The notes below the pieces were generated by a model. It did not search any database. It was not told the origin of the DNA and was given only the letters and a program-made list of their open reading frames with translations. Made by a program: the position numbers and the translations under genes. From an uncultured Sphingorhabdus sp. (GTDB taxonomy: Bacteria > Pseudomonadota > Alphaproteobacteria > Sphingomonadales > Sphingomonadaceae), in the NCBI GenBank assembly GCA_947492905.1, contig CANLOL010000001.1:1404578-1468577 (forward strand): a stretch of 64,000 nt of DNA. Reading direction: 5' to 3'. This document shows positions 27,417 to 34,342 of this stretch, piece after piece; position 1 is the first letter of the stretch, and every line of letters begins with the position of its first letter.

Positions 27417-27625
27417 GATAAGATCCTTTTGAACCGATACCCTTTGCTGGCGATGGCAAAAACAATGAAGGATGCAATTAATGATCCAGCAAATGCTATT
27501 ACAAGGGCCTGTAAATCAGGAGATAGTGCAATGTATGGGTCGCTGTTAATGGCCTTATCAGCCATCATCGGCACAGAGGCTATTTCCGGGAAAGTAGTGA
27601 ATATATTTAATTTTCCGATATTCAT
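27413..27625 (-). CDS. Small single-pass or two-pass membrane protein
   Basis: A 70-residue protein with one strong hydrophobic segment (LVIAFAGSLIASFIVFAIAS, about residues 42-61) and a basic end (KGYRFKRILS). Reality is supported by ATGA overlaps with genes on both sides, rather than by any known family. Confidence 0.62.
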   Translation of the reverse strand: MNIGKLNIFTTFPEIASVPMMADKAINSDPYIALSPDLQALVIAFAGSLIASFIVFAIASKGYRFKRILS

Positions 27626-28026
27626 CCGTTTAATCCTCTCATGCGATAAAAAGCATAACCCATAGCCCAGCTCAACAGCATGACACCGATCATATCGCCA
27701 GATGTGGGTTTGGGCAGGCCGCGTTCATTCAGGAAGCTCATATCCCAAATGGCATGTGACATGAGGGATGTTATCACGGCAATTAGAGCGGCGTTGGTAA
27801 TCAATTGAAAAACATAATCTTCGGCGCAACGGCGATCTAATCTCGCGCCCCATACGGCATAGCTCGCCATGATGATGGTGAGTATGAAGGCGCAGCCGAG
27901 TTCCAACCAAGGATTCCAGCTATCAATTGCTAAGGCAGCAGATTGCGGTTCTTTGAATATTAAATATGAACCAGCCAGCGCCAATACTGCAAAGCTGGTA
28001 TCGGCAAATCGCGTTGATATTCTCAT
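27622..28026 (-). CDS. Membrane protein, first gene of the XRE operon
   Basis: A 134-residue protein with about four hydrophobic segments. I start at the ATG at 28026, since GGAG lies six bases before it; the longer frame to 28056 would start inside an operator-like palindrome. It heads a run of six genes with three ATGA overlaps. Family unknown; the arrangement (membrane proteins plus a short XRE regulator) recalls DUF2975-type modules. Confidence 0.68.
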   Translation of the reverse strand: MRISTRFADTSFAVLALAGSYLIFKEPQSAALAIDSWNPWLELGCAFILTIIMASYAVWGARLDRRCAEDYVFQLITNAALIAVITSLMSHAIWDMSFLNERGLPKPTSGDMIGVMLLSWAMGYAFYRMRGLNG

Positions 28027-28050
28027 TACATACTCCAAGTTAGGTTTTGA

Positions 28051-28063
28051 TGACACAATGTCA
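28051..28063. promoter_or_regulatory. Operator-like palindrome O1
   Basis: TGACA-CAA-TGTCA, a perfect inverted repeat just downstream of the expected transcription start of the XRE/membrane operon. It shares the TGTCA half-site with the larger palindrome 34 bases further upstream. Confidence 0.55.
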
Positions 28064-28075
28064 TGCTTCCCTTAC

Positions 28076-28126
28076 TTTATGTACTGATTCGCTGACCATG
28101 TCAAGTATACATTACATAATGACATG
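28076..28126 (-). promoter_or_regulatory. Promoter with operator-like palindrome O2
   Basis: On the minus strand a perfect -35, TTGACA (28099-28104), is spaced 17 bases from CATAAA (28076-28081). A 7-base inverted repeat, CATGTCA (28097-28103) and TGACATG (28120-28126), overlaps the -35. Binding of the operon's own XRE regulator here would block RNA polymerase. The promoter and palindrome are visible; the link to the regulator is inference. Confidence 0.6.
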
Positions 28127-28272
28127 TTTTATGGTCATAATGCTATCTACGCATGTCTAAAATCCCAGTATTTCCCTATGTTTCGATTTATTTTCCTGAC
28201 GCATTATATTTTGATAAATCTTTAATCGATTAGTGAAATTTGATGCTATAGAAAGCATTAGAGGAGAGAATC

Positions 28273-30387
28273 ATGCCAACCCTGCACAAACGCACTTGCC
28301 ATATCTGCGAAGCCAATTGCGGCGTCATTGTCGAGATGGAGGGGCGCAAAACTTTGTCCATTCGCGGCAATCCCGATCATGTTTTGAGCCGTGGACATAT
28401 TTGCCCAAAGGCAACGGCAATAGCTGATTTACAGGATGACCCAGATCGTTTGCGCAAGCCGCTCAAAAAAGTGGATGGCGCATGGCAAGAGATTGAATGG
28501 GACACAGCCTTTGATGAAATAGCGGATAAATTGGCCAAGCTGAAATCAGAGGGTAAGCGCAATGCGCTTTATATGGGCAACCCCAATGCGCATGATTATT
28601 CGGTCACATTAACGGTCGGTATGTTCCGCAGGATATTGGGCCTGCGTGAAATTTATTCGGCATCTACGCTCGACCAAATCCCCCATCATTTATCGCAACT
28701 GCTGATGTATGGGCATGTATCCTTAGCCGCTGTTCCCGATATTGACCGCTGTATGAATTTGGTGATTTTGGGCGGTAATCCAGCCGCATCCAATGGCAGC
28801 CTGTGGACTGTGCCCGATTTCAAAAAACGCGCCAAAGAAATGCAAGCGCGCGGCGGCACTATGACGGTGGTAGATCCGCGCCGCAGCGAAACGGCAAAGC
28901 TTGCCGATTATCATCATTTTATCAAACCCGGCACAGATACAGCGCTGTTAATTGCCATATTCAAAGCCCTAGAAGCTGGGGATATGATTAACCCTGATGC
29001 GCATCAAAACCTAAGCGCTCATCTGGATGATGGTCTGCCAAAAGCTATAAAAGCATTGGCCGATTTTAACATAAAGCAGCTATCGGAATTTTGCGGCATT
29101 AGCGAGGATGACATATTTAGCATTGCTGCGCGATTGGGCGGCGATACGCCATCGGCGCTTTATGGCCGCATGGGGGTTTCGGTTTGTGCTTTTGGCAGTT
29201 TGAACCATTGGCTCATTCAGCTGATTAATATTGCAACGGGCAATTTGAATCGGATCGGCGGCACTATGTTTGCGCAGCCCGGTTTGGATGCCGTTTCCAT
29301 TATTGGCGGCGGATCATTTCGCATGAAAGAAACGCGCAGTGGCCCGATGGGTATTGTGATGAATGAAATGTCCACAGCGGGCTTGGCCGATGACATATTG
29401 GAACCTGCTGAGGATCAAATCCGTTCTATGTTTATATTGAGCGGCAATCCCATTTTATCATCCCCGCATGGTCGGCGCTTGGATGAGGCGCTGGAATCGC
29501 TAGAACTGCTGGTATCGGTTGATATGTATATTACCGAAACTTCGCGCCATGCCGATTATATATTGCCGCCGTGCGGGCCGCTCGAAAAAGATCATTACCC
29601 CATATTTTTTGGTCCATTATCGGTGCGCAATGTCGCTAGCTATTCACCCGCAACGCTGCCGATGGAGGGGGATACAAAGGCCGATTGGCAAATTGTTGCA
29701 GGCCTAACCACCGCCATTGCAAAGGCGTTTGATGTAGATATTCCAAATATCAGAGAGCCGCGCGATTCATTGGATGCTATGCTGCAAAAATCACCCGCGG
29801 GCCTTAGTCTAGCTGATGTGGAAGCTGCGCCCGATGGTATTGATTTGGGTGCGCTGAAACCTTGTTTGCCCGATAGATTATGCACCGATGATAAGAAAAT
29901 TCGCGTTGCACCTGATATTTTGATGGGCGATTTAGAACGTTTCAAAATTGCTCTATCGGCGCAATCGGATATGAAAGACAGCCTAAGCCTTATCGGTCGC
30001 CGTCATGTGCGTAATAATAATAGCTGGCTGCACAATTCAAAACGCCTGCTGAAAGGGCCTGATCGCTGTACATTGATGATCCACCCCGATGATGCGGCCA
30101 CGCGCGCTATTCATGATGGCGATATTGTATCTGTCAAAAGCCGCGTTGGTATGGTGTCATTGGCCGCTGAGATTAGCGATGATGTGATGCAGGGTATCGT
30201 ATCTATTCCGCATGGTTTTGGCCATGATCGCGATGGTGTGAACCTCTCTGTCGCAAGTGCAAAACCGGGCGTATCGATCAATGATTTAACCGACCCTGCC
30301 TTGGTTGATCCGCTAACGGGCAATGCGGTGCTCAATGGCGTTCCAGTCATTGTCGAGAAATGCGAGAATTTGGAAGCCGCTGAATAA
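28273..30387 (+). CDS. Molybdopterin-dependent oxidoreductase
   Basis: A 704-residue protein of the DMSO reductase superfamily. The N-terminal 4Fe-4S site is CHICEANCGVIVEMEG...GHICPKA (four Cys, residues 9-48); molybdopterin guanine dinucleotide binding regions include VILGGNPAASNGS and FILSGNPILSSP, and the C-terminal dinucleotide-binding domain starts with RRHVRNNNSWLHNS. No Tat signal is present, so the enzyme is cytoplasmic. Substrate is unknown; it resembles the broad BisC/formate dehydrogenase-like group without its own electron-transfer subunit nearby. GAGGAGAGA precedes the ATG. Confidence 0.92.
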   Translation: MPTLHKRTCHICEANCGVIVEMEGRKTLSIRGNPDHVLSRGHICPKATAIADLQDDPDRLRKPLKKVDGAWQEIEWDTAFDEIADKLAKLKSEGKRNALYMGNPNAHDYSVTLTVGMFRRILGLREIYSASTLDQIPHHLSQLLMYGHVSLAAVPDIDRCMNLVILGGNPAASNGSLWTVPDFKKRAKEMQARGGTMTVVDPRRSETAKLADYHHFIKPGTDTALLIAIFKALEAGDMINPDAHQNLSAHLDDGLPKAIKALADFNIKQLSEFCGISEDDIFSIAARLGGDTPSALYGRMGVSVCAFGSLNHWLIQLINIATGNLNRIGGTMFAQPGLDAVSIIGGGSFRMKETRSGPMGIVMNEMSTAGLADDILEPAEDQIRSMFILSGNPILSSPHGRRLDEALESLELLVSVDMYITETSRHADYILPPCGPLEKDHYPIFFGPLSVRNVASYSPATLPMEGDTKADWQIVAGLTTAIAKAFDVDIPNIREPRDSLDAMLQKSPAGLSLADVEAAPDGIDLGALKPCLPDRLCTDDKKIRVAPDILMGDLERFKIALSAQSDMKDSLSLIGRRHVRNNNSWLHNSKRLLKGPDRCTLMIHPDDAATRAIHDGDIVSVKSRVGMVSLAAEISDDVMQGIVSIPHGFGHDRDGVNLSVASAKPGVSINDLTDPALVDPLTGNAVLNGVPVIVEKCENLEAAE

Positions 30388-30545
30388 GAATATCCATGAT
30401 GGGCAATATGATAACATTGTCATGCTCTAATTCACACCAATTTGCATCAATCGGCTTGACGATTTGACTCTATTTCGCCAAAGCCTTCGGTAAATGATGA
30501 GTAGAGTTTAACATGCTGTGCAGGCGGCTTTGAAGGGATATAAAA

Positions 30546-31445
30546 GTGACGGATAGTAAGCCGTTGAGTTTCCAAGATATGATTTTGCGATTGCACGCTT
30601 TTTGGGCAACGCATGGATGCGCGATATTACAACCTTATGATATGGAAATGGGTGCAGGAACATTCCACACCGCGACGACGTTGCGCGCCCTTGGCCCTGT
30701 TCCTTGGAATGCAGCCTTTGTGCAGCCGTGCCGCCGTCCTACCGATGGCCGCTATGGTGAAAATCCAAACCGATTGCAGCATTATTATCAATATCAAGTC
30801 ATCTTAAAACCATCGCCAGCCGAAATTCAGCAGCTCTATCTGGATAGCCTAAAAGAAATTGGTATTGATCCGATGCTGCACGATATAAGATTTGTTGAAG
30901 ATGATTGGGAAAGCCCAACGCTTGGCGCATGGGGTCTGGGTTGGGAAGTGTGGTGCGATGGCATGGAAGTCACGCAATTCACTTATTTTCAGCAAATGGG
31001 CGGTTTTGATTGTAAGCCTGTTGCGGGCGAGCTGACCTATGGTTTGGAACGGCTGGCCATGTATATCCAAGGCAAAGATAGTGTTTTTGATCTGGATTAT
31101 AATGGAAGCGGCGTGACCTACGGTGAAATTTTCCATGAAAATGAAGTGCAAATGAGCACATGGAATTTCGAAGTGGCGGATACTCAAACATTGTTCAAAC
31201 AATTTGAGATGGCGACAGCGGAATGCGAAAATTGCTTGGATAAAGCGCTGCCTATTCCCGCTTATGAGCAAGCGATTAAGGCCAGCCATACATTTAATCT
31301 GTTGCAAGCGCGCGGCGTTATCAGCGTCCAAGAACGGGCATCCTATATGGGCAAGGTGCGCGATTTGGCAAAAGGCGCATGCGAAAAATGGATAGAGATT
31401 AATAAAGAAGGCTGGGCGCAAAAATTCCCTGAGTGGAGTTTGTGA
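30546..31445 (+). CDS. glyQ: Glycyl-tRNA synthetase alpha subunit
   Basis: A 299-residue catalytic subunit of the heterotetrameric bacterial glycyl-tRNA synthetase. Class II motifs are visible ([36 protein letters not shown], and [15 protein letters not shown]). The start is GTG at 30546 with AAGGGA upstream. Length is normal. It is normally followed closely by glyS; here 417 bases of repeat-rich spacer intervene. Confidence 0.97.
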   Translation: MTDSKPLSFQDMILRLHAFWATHGCAILQPYDMEMGAGTFHTATTLRALGPVPWNAAFVQPCRRPTDGRYGENPNRLQHYYQYQVILKPSPAEIQQLYLDSLKEIGIDPMLHDIRFVEDDWESPTLGAWGLGWEVWCDGMEVTQFTYFQQMGGFDCKPVAGELTYGLERLAMYIQGKDSVFDLDYNGSGVTYGEIFHENEVQMSTWNFEVADTQTLFKQFEMATAECENCLDKALPIPAYEQAIKASHTFNLLQARGVISVQERASYMGKVRDLAKGACEKWIEINKEGWAQKFPEWSL

Positions 31446-31474
31446 TGATGGAGATTGTAAACGATTATATTGAC

Positions 31475-31605
31475 GCCGTTCGTCTTGAGCCTGTCGCCAG
31501 AAACGCCGTTCGTCTTGAGCCTGTCGCCAGAAACACCGTTCGTCCTGAGCCTGTCGAAGGACAAGATGGCGTCGTTCATGCTTCGACAAGCTTAGCACGA
31601 ACGGC
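31475..31605. repeat. Palindromic repeat array, family A
   Basis: Two identical 30-base units (31475-31504 and 31505-31534) and a third related unit (31535-31560) are followed by an inverted half copy (about 31580-31605, CTTCGACAAGCTTAGCACGA). The outer parts form a long imperfect hairpin. The same family lies twice inside glyS. I know such CTTCGACAAGCTCAG repeats as abundant elements of sphingomonad and some other alphaproteobacterial genomes. Confidence 0.85.
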
Positions 31606-31698
31606 AAAGATATTGGATCAAAAGAAGCTTACCGATTTTGTCGAAGGACAGGTGATGCGCTCATACTTCGATAAATTCAGCACGAGCGGAGCAATGGC

Positions 31699-31866
31699 AT
31701 GAGCGATTTTCTATCCACTTTCTGTTATTGCGCCACCAGTTGCTATCCCACCACCACTCGTCACCCTGAATTTATTTCAGGGTCTAACGATATACTGAAC
31801 CAAGTTCAGCATGAGGTTTTCGGGTTTCTGAACCAAGTTCAGCATGACGGGGGTGGCAGGTCATGA
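31699..31866 (+). other. Leader mini-ORF made by duplicated glyS start
   Basis: A 55-codon frame starts with the same ATGAGCGATTTTCTA as glyS, has GGAG seven bases upstream, then reads through repeat family B and stops at a TGA that overlaps the glyS ATG (ATGA). The peptide (HPEFISGSNDILNQVQHE in part) is repeat-derived. It is probably translated, since it owns what looks like the original glyS ribosome binding site, and it could couple translation into glyS. Function of the peptide itself is doubtful. Confidence 0.55.
31763..31858. repeat. Palindromic repeat, family B
   Basis: CACCCTGAATTTATTTCAGGGTC forms a short hairpin at the left; two identical 20-base units, CTGAACCAAGTTCAGCATGA (31795-31814 and 31828-31847), follow, each itself nearly palindromic (CTGAAC/GTTCAG). 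The unit resembles another common sphingomonad repeat (TGAACTTGTTTCAG type). Confidence 0.8.
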
Positions 31867-34241
31867 GCGATTTTCTACTTGAATTACGATGCGAAGAAAT
31901 CCCCGCCAGAATGCAGGCCAAGGCCCGCGCTGATTTGGAGAAATTATTCACAGCCCAGCTTAAAGATGCAGGGTTAGAAGCATCAAGCATTACCACTTAT
32001 AGCACGCCGCGGCGTTTAGCATTGATAGCGCGCGGATTGCCCATGCAAACCGAAGCGGTGAGCGAAGAGCGCAAAGGGCCAGCGGCAAATGCGCCCGAAC
32101 AAGCGCTAGCAGGTTTCTTGCGCAGCACAGGGTTAAATCGCGAAGATTTGGTCGAGCGCGAGGTCAAAGGCAAAGCGGTGCTTTTTGCTATTATCGAAAA
32201 ACCGGGCCAGCCCACGACGGATATATTGGCGGCTGCTATCCCCGCGATTATAGCGGCATTTCCATGGCCCAAGTCACAGCGCTGGGGCGAAGAAAGCATC
32301 AGTAGCGAGAGTTTACGCTGGGTGCGGCCATTATCGAGTATCATCGCATTATTTGATGGTGATGTGGTTGATTGCGAAGTGCATGGTATACAATCGGGCC
32401 GCGAAACTATGGGCCATCGTTTTATGGCGAACAATGCCGTTTGTGCTGAGCCTGTCGAAGCGCGAGAAACCAATTCTAACACCCTTCGACAAGCTCAGGG
32501 CGAACGGGATTCTAATAGCGCTATCACAATTGAAACGGCCAATGATTATGCCGATACATTGCGCGTTGCTCATGTGATAGTCGATCATGAAGAACGGCAA
32601 AATATTGTGCGCGATGGTGCAGCAAAAGCGGCTAGCGATGTAGGGTTATCTCTTGTCGAAGACGAAGGCCTTGTGATTGAAAATGCAGGTTTGACCGAAT
32701 GGCCAGTGCCGCTCTTGGGCCGTTTTGATGAAGCTTTTTTGGATGTCCCCGAAGAGGTTATTCAGCTTACCACGCGCATTAATCAGAAATATTTTGTTGC
32801 CAGAGAGAAACAGCGCGATAGTGGCGGTAAATTGACCAACGCCTTTGTATGTACCGCGAACATACACGCGATTGACGGCGGCGCTGCGATTGTGGCGGGC
32901 AATGAAAAAGTCTTGGCGGCGCGACTGGGCGATGCGAAATTCTTTTGGGAATTGGATCAGAAAACGCCATTGGCAGTTCATGCCGAAAAATTATCGAATA
33001 TCGTGTTTCATGAAAAGCTTGGAACAGTGGCCGATAAGGTAGAGCGGATTGCGAAATTGGCGCGCTGGCTATGCGAAGAAGGTATTGTTAAACCGCTCGC
33101 CAATAACACCGTTCGTCCTGAGCTTGTCGAAGGACAGGATCATACCGTTCATACTTCGACAAGCTCAGCACGAACGGCTGTAGAGCTTGCTGATTTGGCC
33201 GAGCAAGCGGCGAAACTATGTAAGGCCGATTTGGTCACCGAAATGGTGGGTGAGTTTCCTGAATTGCAAGGGCTAATGGGCGGATATTATGCCGCGAAAG
33301 AAGGATTGCCAATCGAAGTATCCGATGCGATCCGCGATCATTATAAACCCGTGGGCCAAAGCGATGATGTGCCGAGCGCACCTGTTACAGTTGCAGTGTC
33401 TCTGGCCGATAAGTTGGATACTTTGTCTGGTTTCTTCGCAGAAGATATGATCCCAACTGGGTCAAAAGATCCATTTGCGCTTCGACGGGCGGCGCTGGCT
33501 GTCATAAGATTGCTATCAAAAAACAATATAAGGCTAAACCTTCTTGATCCGATGTTTCTTGTAGAGAACATGCGTAATTCCAATGTCCCAGAAGATTTTC
33601 GGTTAGAAATAGAGAAGACGATACGCGGCGCTTTTACTGGAAGTTTCGTAACAAATTTAGATGGGTTTCCTGCAGCGTTGCTGGCTATCAGAGTTTTCCA
33701 GTATGTAGACTTCTTCGCTGACCGTCTAAAGGTTCAGCAAAAAGAGGCGGGTGTGCGTCATGATTTGATTGACGCTGTGTTTGCGCTTGGCGGCGAGGAT
33801 GATTTGGTGCGTCTGCTGGCCCGTGTTCATGCTTTGCAGGATTTTGTTACCACCGATGATGGTGTGAATTTATTGGCGGGTTATAAACGCGCATCCAATA
33901 TCCTCAAAAAAGAAGCACCAGATACTCTTGATAAGAGTGGCGATACGAACAATAGTGAAATTGTTATTTTTGAAGCACCATCGGATGAACCAGCGCAATC
34001 TACGGCCTTGCAAAATGCCTTGAATGCAGCGGAACCAAAGGCCGTCGCCGCCATTGAAAGCGAAGATTTCGAAGGCGCGATGAGCGCGCTAGCATCATTG
34101 CGCACGCCCATTGATGCATTTTTCGATAATGTCATGGTCAATGACGAAGATGAATCAAAGAAAAAATATAGATTAGGTTTATTATCGCGTTTCCGTGATG
34201 CAGTGCACCGCGTAGCCGATTTTTCCAAGATAGAAGGTTGA
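31863..34241 (+). CDS. glyS: Glycyl-tRNA synthetase beta subunit, with in-frame repeat insertions
   Basis: A 792-residue beta subunit, which binds tRNA-Gly and supports the alpha subunit; E. coli GlyS has about 690 residues. The family start FLLELRCEEIPARMQ and central DKLDTLSGFFAEDMIPTGSKDPFALRRAALAVIRLL are intact, and the C-terminal anticodon-binding domain ends with RYRLGLLSRFRDAVHRVADFSKIEG-like residues. Two segments are repeat-derived: residues about 192-216 (CAEPVEARE...LRQAQGER) and 416-438 (TVRPELVEGQ...TSTSSARTA). Both keep the frame, so the protein is probably functional with surface loops. The ribosome binding site before this ATG is weak; see the leader ORF. Confidence 0.93.
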   Translation: MSDFLLELRCEEIPARMQAKARADLEKLFTAQLKDAGLEASSITTYSTPRRLALIARGLPMQTEAVSEERKGPAANAPEQALAGFLRSTGLNREDLVEREVKGKAVLFAIIEKPGQPTTDILAAAIPAIIAAFPWPKSQRWGEESISSESLRWVRPLSSIIALFDGDVVDCEVHGIQSGRETMGHRFMANNAVCAEPVEARETNSNTLRQAQGERDSNSAITIETANDYADTLRVAHVIVDHEERQNIVRDGAAKAASDVGLSLVEDEGLVIENAGLTEWPVPLLGRFDEAFLDVPEEVIQLTTRINQKYFVAREKQRDSGGKLTNAFVCTANIHAIDGGAAIVAGNEKVLAARLGDAKFFWELDQKTPLAVHAEKLSNIVFHEKLGTVADKVERIAKLARWLCEEGIVKPLANNTVRPELVEGQDHTVHTSTSSARTAVELADLAEQAAKLCKADLVTEMVGEFPELQGLMGGYYAAKEGLPIEVSDAIRDHYKPVGQSDDVPSAPVTVAVSLADKLDTLSGFFAEDMIPTGSKDPFALRRAALAVIRLLSKNNIRLNLLDPMFLVENMRNSNVPEDFRLEIEKTIRGAFTGSFVTNLDGFPAALLAIRVFQYVDFFADRLKVQQKEAGVRHDLIDAVFALGGEDDLVRLLARVHALQDFVTTDDGVNLLAGYKRASNILKKEAPDTLDKSGDTNNSEIVIFEAPSDEPAQSTALQNALNAAEPKAVAAIESEDFEGAMSALASLRTPIDAFFDNVMVNDEDESKKKYRLGLLSRFRDAVHRVADFSKIEG
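32437..32508. repeat. Family A repeat inserted in glyS (copy 1)
   Basis: GCTGAGCCTGTCGAAGCGC is followed after about 17 bases by the inverted copy CCTTCGACAAGCTCAGGGCG, forming a hairpin. The 72-base length is a multiple of three, so the reading frame is kept. Confidence 0.85.
33108..33177. repeat. Family A repeat inserted in glyS (copy 2)
   Basis: ACCGTTCGTCCTGAGCTTGT... and the inverted ACTTCGACAAGCTCAGCACG flank a short centre. The two arms can form a stem of about 25 bases. It encodes TVRPELVEG and TSTSSARTA in the glyS frame. Confidence 0.87.
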
Positions 34242-34342
34242 TAAGTTTCTCACACAATAAGACGTATTACTATAATCAAACGAAGTTTATAATGATGTTT
34301 CTCCCCAAGAAATACCATCATCAATATGAGGGCTAAGAAAAG

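Larger units (their letters stand above)
31446..31862. other. Repeat-filled spacer between glyQ and glyS
   Basis: This is the only gene-free stretch over 300 bases. It holds three parts: tandem and inverted copies of a GTTCGTC...GAGCCTGTCGAAGG repeat (31475-31605), a degraded copy (about 31628-31690), and a second repeat family inside a duplicated glyS start (31698-31877). Open frames across it on either strand encode only repeat-derived peptides. Confidence 0.8.

Noticed and set aside
31475-31560. CRISPR-like 30-base tandem units
   Set aside because: Units are directly adjacent with no spacers, only three copies, and belong to a dispersed palindromic repeat family; no cas genes.
30849-31607. 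A 252-codon minus-strand frame across glyQ and the spacer
   Set aside because: It is antisense to glyQ and its first third is translated repeat (VLSLSKHER, RQAQDER units). A shadow frame of the repeat family, not a gene.
31433-31702. An 89-codon plus-strand frame after glyQ
   Set aside because: It consists of VRLEPVAR and VRPEPVEG repeat translations and overlaps the end of glyQ; no sign of a real product.
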